Shown one piece after another: positions 61,504 to 64,000 of a DNA stretch of 64,000 nt. Under the pieces are notes generated by a model. It had not been told where the DNA came from. It made no database searches and worked only from the letters and a program-made list of their open reading frames with translations. Made by a program: the position numbers and the translations under genes. Source of the stretch: JAJTHJ01 sp046316025 (lineage in GTDB: Bacteria; Pseudomonadota; Gammaproteobacteria; Burkholderiales; Burkholderiaceae_F); NCBI GenBank assembly GCA_046316025.1, contig JBKCXU010000108.1, positions 1 to 64,000 of the forward strand, read 5' to 3'. Every line of letters begins with the position of its first letter. Within the stretch, counting starts at the first letter, position 1.

Positions 61504-62763
61504 ATGCCCCAGCAAAAGACGCGGGTTTCCGCGCCCCGACTGTGCGCGATCGCGCTGGCCGTTGCCGCCGCTTTGGGCCTCGACCTCTCGCCCAACGTAG
61601 GCCCGGGCATCGCGACGGCTTATGCGCAAAGCGACGCCCTTCGGCCCGAAATCGGCAAGCCGCTGCAACAGGCAGCCGAGTTGCTGAAAGCCAACCGCGC
61701 CAAGGAAGCGCTCGCCAAAGTGCACGAGGCCGAGGCCGTGCCCAATCGGACGCCGGCCGAGCAACTGACCATCGACCGCATGCGTGGTGCCGCCGCGGCG
61801 CGCGCCGGCGAGACCCAGGTCGCGATCAAGTCGTTCGAGGCGACGATGGCCTCCGGGCGAATGAGCGCGCGCGAGCAGACGCAGACCGCCGCGCAGCTCG
61901 CCTTTCTGTACTCGCAACTGAAGGACTGGAACAAGACGCGCGACTGGGCCAACCGCGCCAGGCAATTGGGCGACAACTCGGCGGAGATCGACAAGCTGCT
62001 CGCCTTTGTCACCGCCCAAAGCGGCGACTGGGCGCAGGTCGCGCGCGACGCGCAGGCGGCCATCGACGCTACCGAAAAAGCCGGAAAGAAGCCCGATGAA
62101 GCCGATCTGCTGCGTTTGGCCGACGCCTTGCGCCGCACCGGCAACGCCGCCGGCCAGGCCGCGGCGCTGGAGAAGCTCCTCGCCAACTACCCCAAGCCGG
62201 AGTACTGGAACATCGTGCTTGCCCAGTTGCAGAGCCGACCGGGATTCTCGCAGCGGTTTGCGCTCGACGTGTACCGGCTGCGGTTGGCCACGAAGACGCT
62301 GACCAAGGCCGAGGACTACGTGGAAATGACGCAACTGGCGCTGCAAGAGCGGCAGGCCGCCGAAGCGAAAAAGGTTGTCGACGAAGGCTTTGCCAACGGC
62401 GTTCTGGGCAAGGGCGCCGAGGCCGAACGGCAAAAACGCCTGCAGGCGCTCGCCCACCAGCGCGCCGCGAGCGCCCCCGCCGACCTGAAAATCGCGGAGG
62501 CCGAAGCGGCGGACGCAGACGCGCTGGTGCGCATTGGGCTCGCCTACGCGGGGCTAGGCGAGTACGAAAAAGGCATCGCGCTGATCCAGCAGGGCATAAA
62601 GAAGGGCGGCCTGCGCCACCCGGAGGATGCACAGTTGGATCTGGGCCTGGCCTACACGCGCGCGGGCGACCGCACCAAGGCGAACCAAGCGTTTGCCGCC
62701 GTGAAGGGCAAGGACGGCGCGATGGAGATCGCGCGACTGTGGATCCGTACCGCCAACCAATGA
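61504..62763 (+). CDS. Exported TPR-repeat protein of the TonB cluster
   Basis: A 419-residue periplasmic protein made of helical tetratricopeptide-like repeats. Residues 1-42 form a signal peptide (CAIALAVAAALGL, ending TAYAQ). Repeats of the form A..L....A..A.. run through the mature part (for example residues ~50-75, 95-125, 180-200, and 345-400 with IGLAYAGLGEYEKGIALIQQGI and LGLAYTRAGDRTKANQAF). AGGAG lies eight bases before the ATG. TPR proteins often follow exbBDD genes and may help TonB-dependent uptake, but no direct function can be read from the sequence. Its stop overlaps a possible start of the next gene (ATGA). Confidence 0.8.
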   Translation: MPQQKTRVSAPRLCAIALAVAAALGLDLSPNVGPGIATAYAQSDALRPEIGKPLQQAAELLKANRAKEALAKVHEAEAVPNRTPAEQLTIDRMRGAAAARAGETQVAIKSFEATMASGRMSAREQTQTAAQLAFLYSQLKDWNKTRDWANRARQLGDNSAEIDKLLAFVTAQSGDWAQVARDAQAAIDATEKAGKKPDEADLLRLADALRRTGNAAGQAAALEKLLANYPKPEYWNIVLAQLQSRPGFSQRFALDVYRLRLATKTLTKAEDYVEMTQLALQERQAAEAKKVVDEGFANGVLGKGAEAERQKRLQALAHQRAASAPADLKIAEAEAADADALVRIGLAYAGLGEYEKGIALIQQGIKKGGLRHPEDAQLDLGLAYTRAGDRTKANQAFAAVKGKDGAMEIARLWIRTANQ

Positions 62764-63440
62764 CCCCGGCAACCGATATTCGTCTGTTTACCCCCTGGGC
62801 GGCCAAAACGAGTCCCGGCCGAGAAGTGCTGCCGAAGTCCGCTCCGCGCGGCTCCGGCGCATACGAACGGCGACCAGTGGATCAAGGCATCTCGGGCACC
62901 GCGACAGAAACCTGCAGCTTGACCCTGCTCATTGCGGCGGTCGTCTTGTGCGCGCCGGCCTTAGCTCAGACCGATCCGAGACGCGATGTGCTTGAAGAGA
63001 TCGTACGCTGCGCCGACACTCTCGATGTTTCCGCCCGATTAAGTTGCTTCGAGTCGGCAGCAGAACGCGCCCGCTCCGCTCTATCCGCTGCTGCCCCCAA
63101 TGAAGCGGCACCGCTGCCCAACCTGCGCGACGGCTTCGGCTTGGCTCAGCCGGCGGCCCCAGTCACCCGCCCCGAACAGTTTGGCAAACCCCCGGCGCCA
63201 ACCGAACAACTGCGCAGCATCTCCGCGACAGTCGTCGAGTTTGCGCGGACACCGCGGGGCAAGGCGCTGTTCATCCTCGACAATGGGCAGGTCTGGCGGC
63301 AACTCGACGCCGACAGTACCGACCTGTACTACCCGCCGGGCCGCAGCCTCAAGGCAACCATCGAGCGCGGCGCGCTCGGCAGTTACAACCTCTCCGTCGA
63401 GGGTCGCAATGCGTCGTTGAAGGTTATCCGGCTGAAGTAG
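62760..63440 (+). CDS. Exported protein of unknown function
   Basis: I do not recognise a family with confidence. A hydrophobic segment LTLLIAAVVLCAPALAQ looks like a signal peptide, and the mature part begins TDPRRDVLEEIV. It has a Cys pair (CADTLDVSARLSC), an Ala/Pro-rich middle, and a conserved-looking C-terminal half with SATVVEFARTPRGKALFILDNGQVWRQLD and GALGSYNLSVEG. The Cys pair plus W-containing strand loosely recall VasI-like proteins. The start is uncertain: the ATG at 62760 overlaps the TPR stop (ATGA) but puts about 50 residues before the signal peptide, while GTG at 62877 or TTG at 62919 would give a normal signal peptide. It follows the TPR gene on the same strand and may belong to its operon. 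Confidence 0.6.
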   Translation: MTPATDIRLFTPWAAKTSPGREVLPKSAPRGSGAYERRPVDQGISGTATETCSLTLLIAAVVLCAPALAQTDPRRDVLEEIVRCADTLDVSARLSCFESAAERARSALSAAAPNEAAPLPNLRDGFGLAQPAAPVTRPEQFGKPPAPTEQLRSISATVVEFARTPRGKALFILDNGQVWRQLDADSTDLYYPPGRSLKATIERGALGSYNLSVEGRNASLKVIRLK

Positions 63441-63457
63441 CCCGGTGCCGCTGCGAC

Positions 63458-64000
63458 TCAGGCGGCCGGCGGATCGCGCTGCAACTCGACAACGCACCGT
63501 TCCGCCCACCGACGGAACATCGCGTTGAACCAGAACAGGTTCGACACGTCTGTCGCCTCCGAGAAGTTCGTCAGCGTCTGCGCCTCGTCGCGATCTGCCA
63601 GTTGAATAGCCGGCACTTCGTTACCGGCAACCCTGACTTCCAGGCGCATCGTCGCCGCGCCGGCGCTTTGATGGACGATGCCGATCTGTATCCCAGGCGC
63701 TGGCACGAACGGGGCATCAATGAACAATTCGGTTACGGCCAGCGACAAGCGCAGCACATCTGGCGCCGCGGATGAAACTTCGACGTAACGCCGGGCCGTT
63801 AGCACTTGCAGCACGGACTGGCGTAGGCCCAACGCCACGCGCCGTTCGATCCGCTCGATGTCAGAGGAAGAGACCGGCCAACCCACGCCGCGCGTTTGGT
63901 TGATCCGCTTACGCCATCCGGTGGAAAACTCGACCCGCGGTGCATCGAGCATCACGCGCCGGTGTTCAGCCAGCGTGATACTTGGCCTCCGATACAGTTG
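63458..64000 (-). CDS. DUF3313-like protein, partial at the right edge
   Basis: The minus-strand frame is open from the window edge to the stop at 63458, about 180 residues, with its start outside the window; a GTG/ATG pair at 63955/63952 is an internal alternative. The sequence has MLDAPRVEFSTGWRK near its visible start, IERRVALGLRQSVLQVL, a strand-rich middle LRLSLAVTELFIDAP, MRLEVRVAG, LADRDEAQTL and a closing FNAMFRRWAERCVVEL. This order resembles DUF3313 lipoproteins (Ala-rich strands, an R-D pair, then F..WA). The lipoprotein signal would lie outside the window, so this remains tentative. It converges with the exported protein gene, with only 17 bases between the stops. Confidence 0.55.
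   Translation of the reverse strand, partial: QLYRRPSITLAEHRRVMLDAPRVEFSTGWRKRINQTRGVGWPVSSSDIERIERRVALGLRQSVLQVLTARRYVEVSSAAPDVLRLSLAVTELFIDAPFVPAPGIQIGIVHQSAGAATMRLEVRVAGNEVPAIQLADRDEAQTLTNFSEATDVSNLFWFNAMFRRWAERCVVELQRDPPAA

Overview
The window reads as the chromosome of a high-GC (roughly two-thirds G+C) Gram-negative bacterium. The best guess is a betaproteobacterium of the Rhodocyclaceae/Nitrosomonadales/Burkholderiales type, because of the ruvC-ruvA-ruvB order, a TonB-ExbB-ExbD-ExbD-TPR cluster, an outer-membrane TolC-type protein and GTG/TTG starts with GTGA overlaps. This is inferred from gene content only. I saw no rRNA, tRNA, CRISPR array or insertion sequence.

Region 1 (15-51227, all minus strand) is one locus for making and exporting very large surface proteins. 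Read in the direction of transcription it encodes a type I secretion ABC transporter with a degenerate C39-like domain, an HlyD/LapC-type membrane fusion protein, a TIGR03032/DUF4915-type protein of unknown function, a TolC-type outer-membrane channel, a single uninterrupted 13,532-residue protein (40.6 kb), and a second 1,254-residue RTX protein. The giant protein has, in order: a short N-terminal module shared with the second RTX protein; about 34 cadherin-like/VCBS domains, including near-identical 363-bp DNA repeats; a von Willebrand A-like domain with an altered metal site; an RTX block; and then ten successive modules. Each module carries an Ig-like domain, a seven-bladed FG-GAP (integrin-alpha-type) beta-propeller, usually RTX nonapeptides, and a domain resembling the C-terminal end of type I secretion substrates. 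The true C-terminus is the tenth copy of that last domain. One propeller carries a low-GC inserted domain.

Region 2 (51515-56420) is metabolic: a GMC-family FAD oxidoreductase on the plus strand, then a convergent minus-strand cysC-cysD-cysN set for sulfate activation with overlapping start/stop codons, and a small membrane protein with a zinc ribbon.

Region 3 (56488-63440, plus strand) is backbone: ruvC-ruvA-ruvB (Holliday junction resolution) with a large inverted-repeat element between ruvA and ruvB, then tonB-exbB-exbD-exbD plus a periplasmic TPR protein and an exported hypothetical protein. A DUF3313-like gene runs off the right edge on the minus strand.

The most unusual content is the giant adhesin-like protein and its secretion operon: its ten-fold propeller/secretion-domain architecture, the N-terminal module it shares with its neighbour, and the DUF4915-type gene embedded among the secretion genes. 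No LapD/LapG-type retention proteins are seen nearby.
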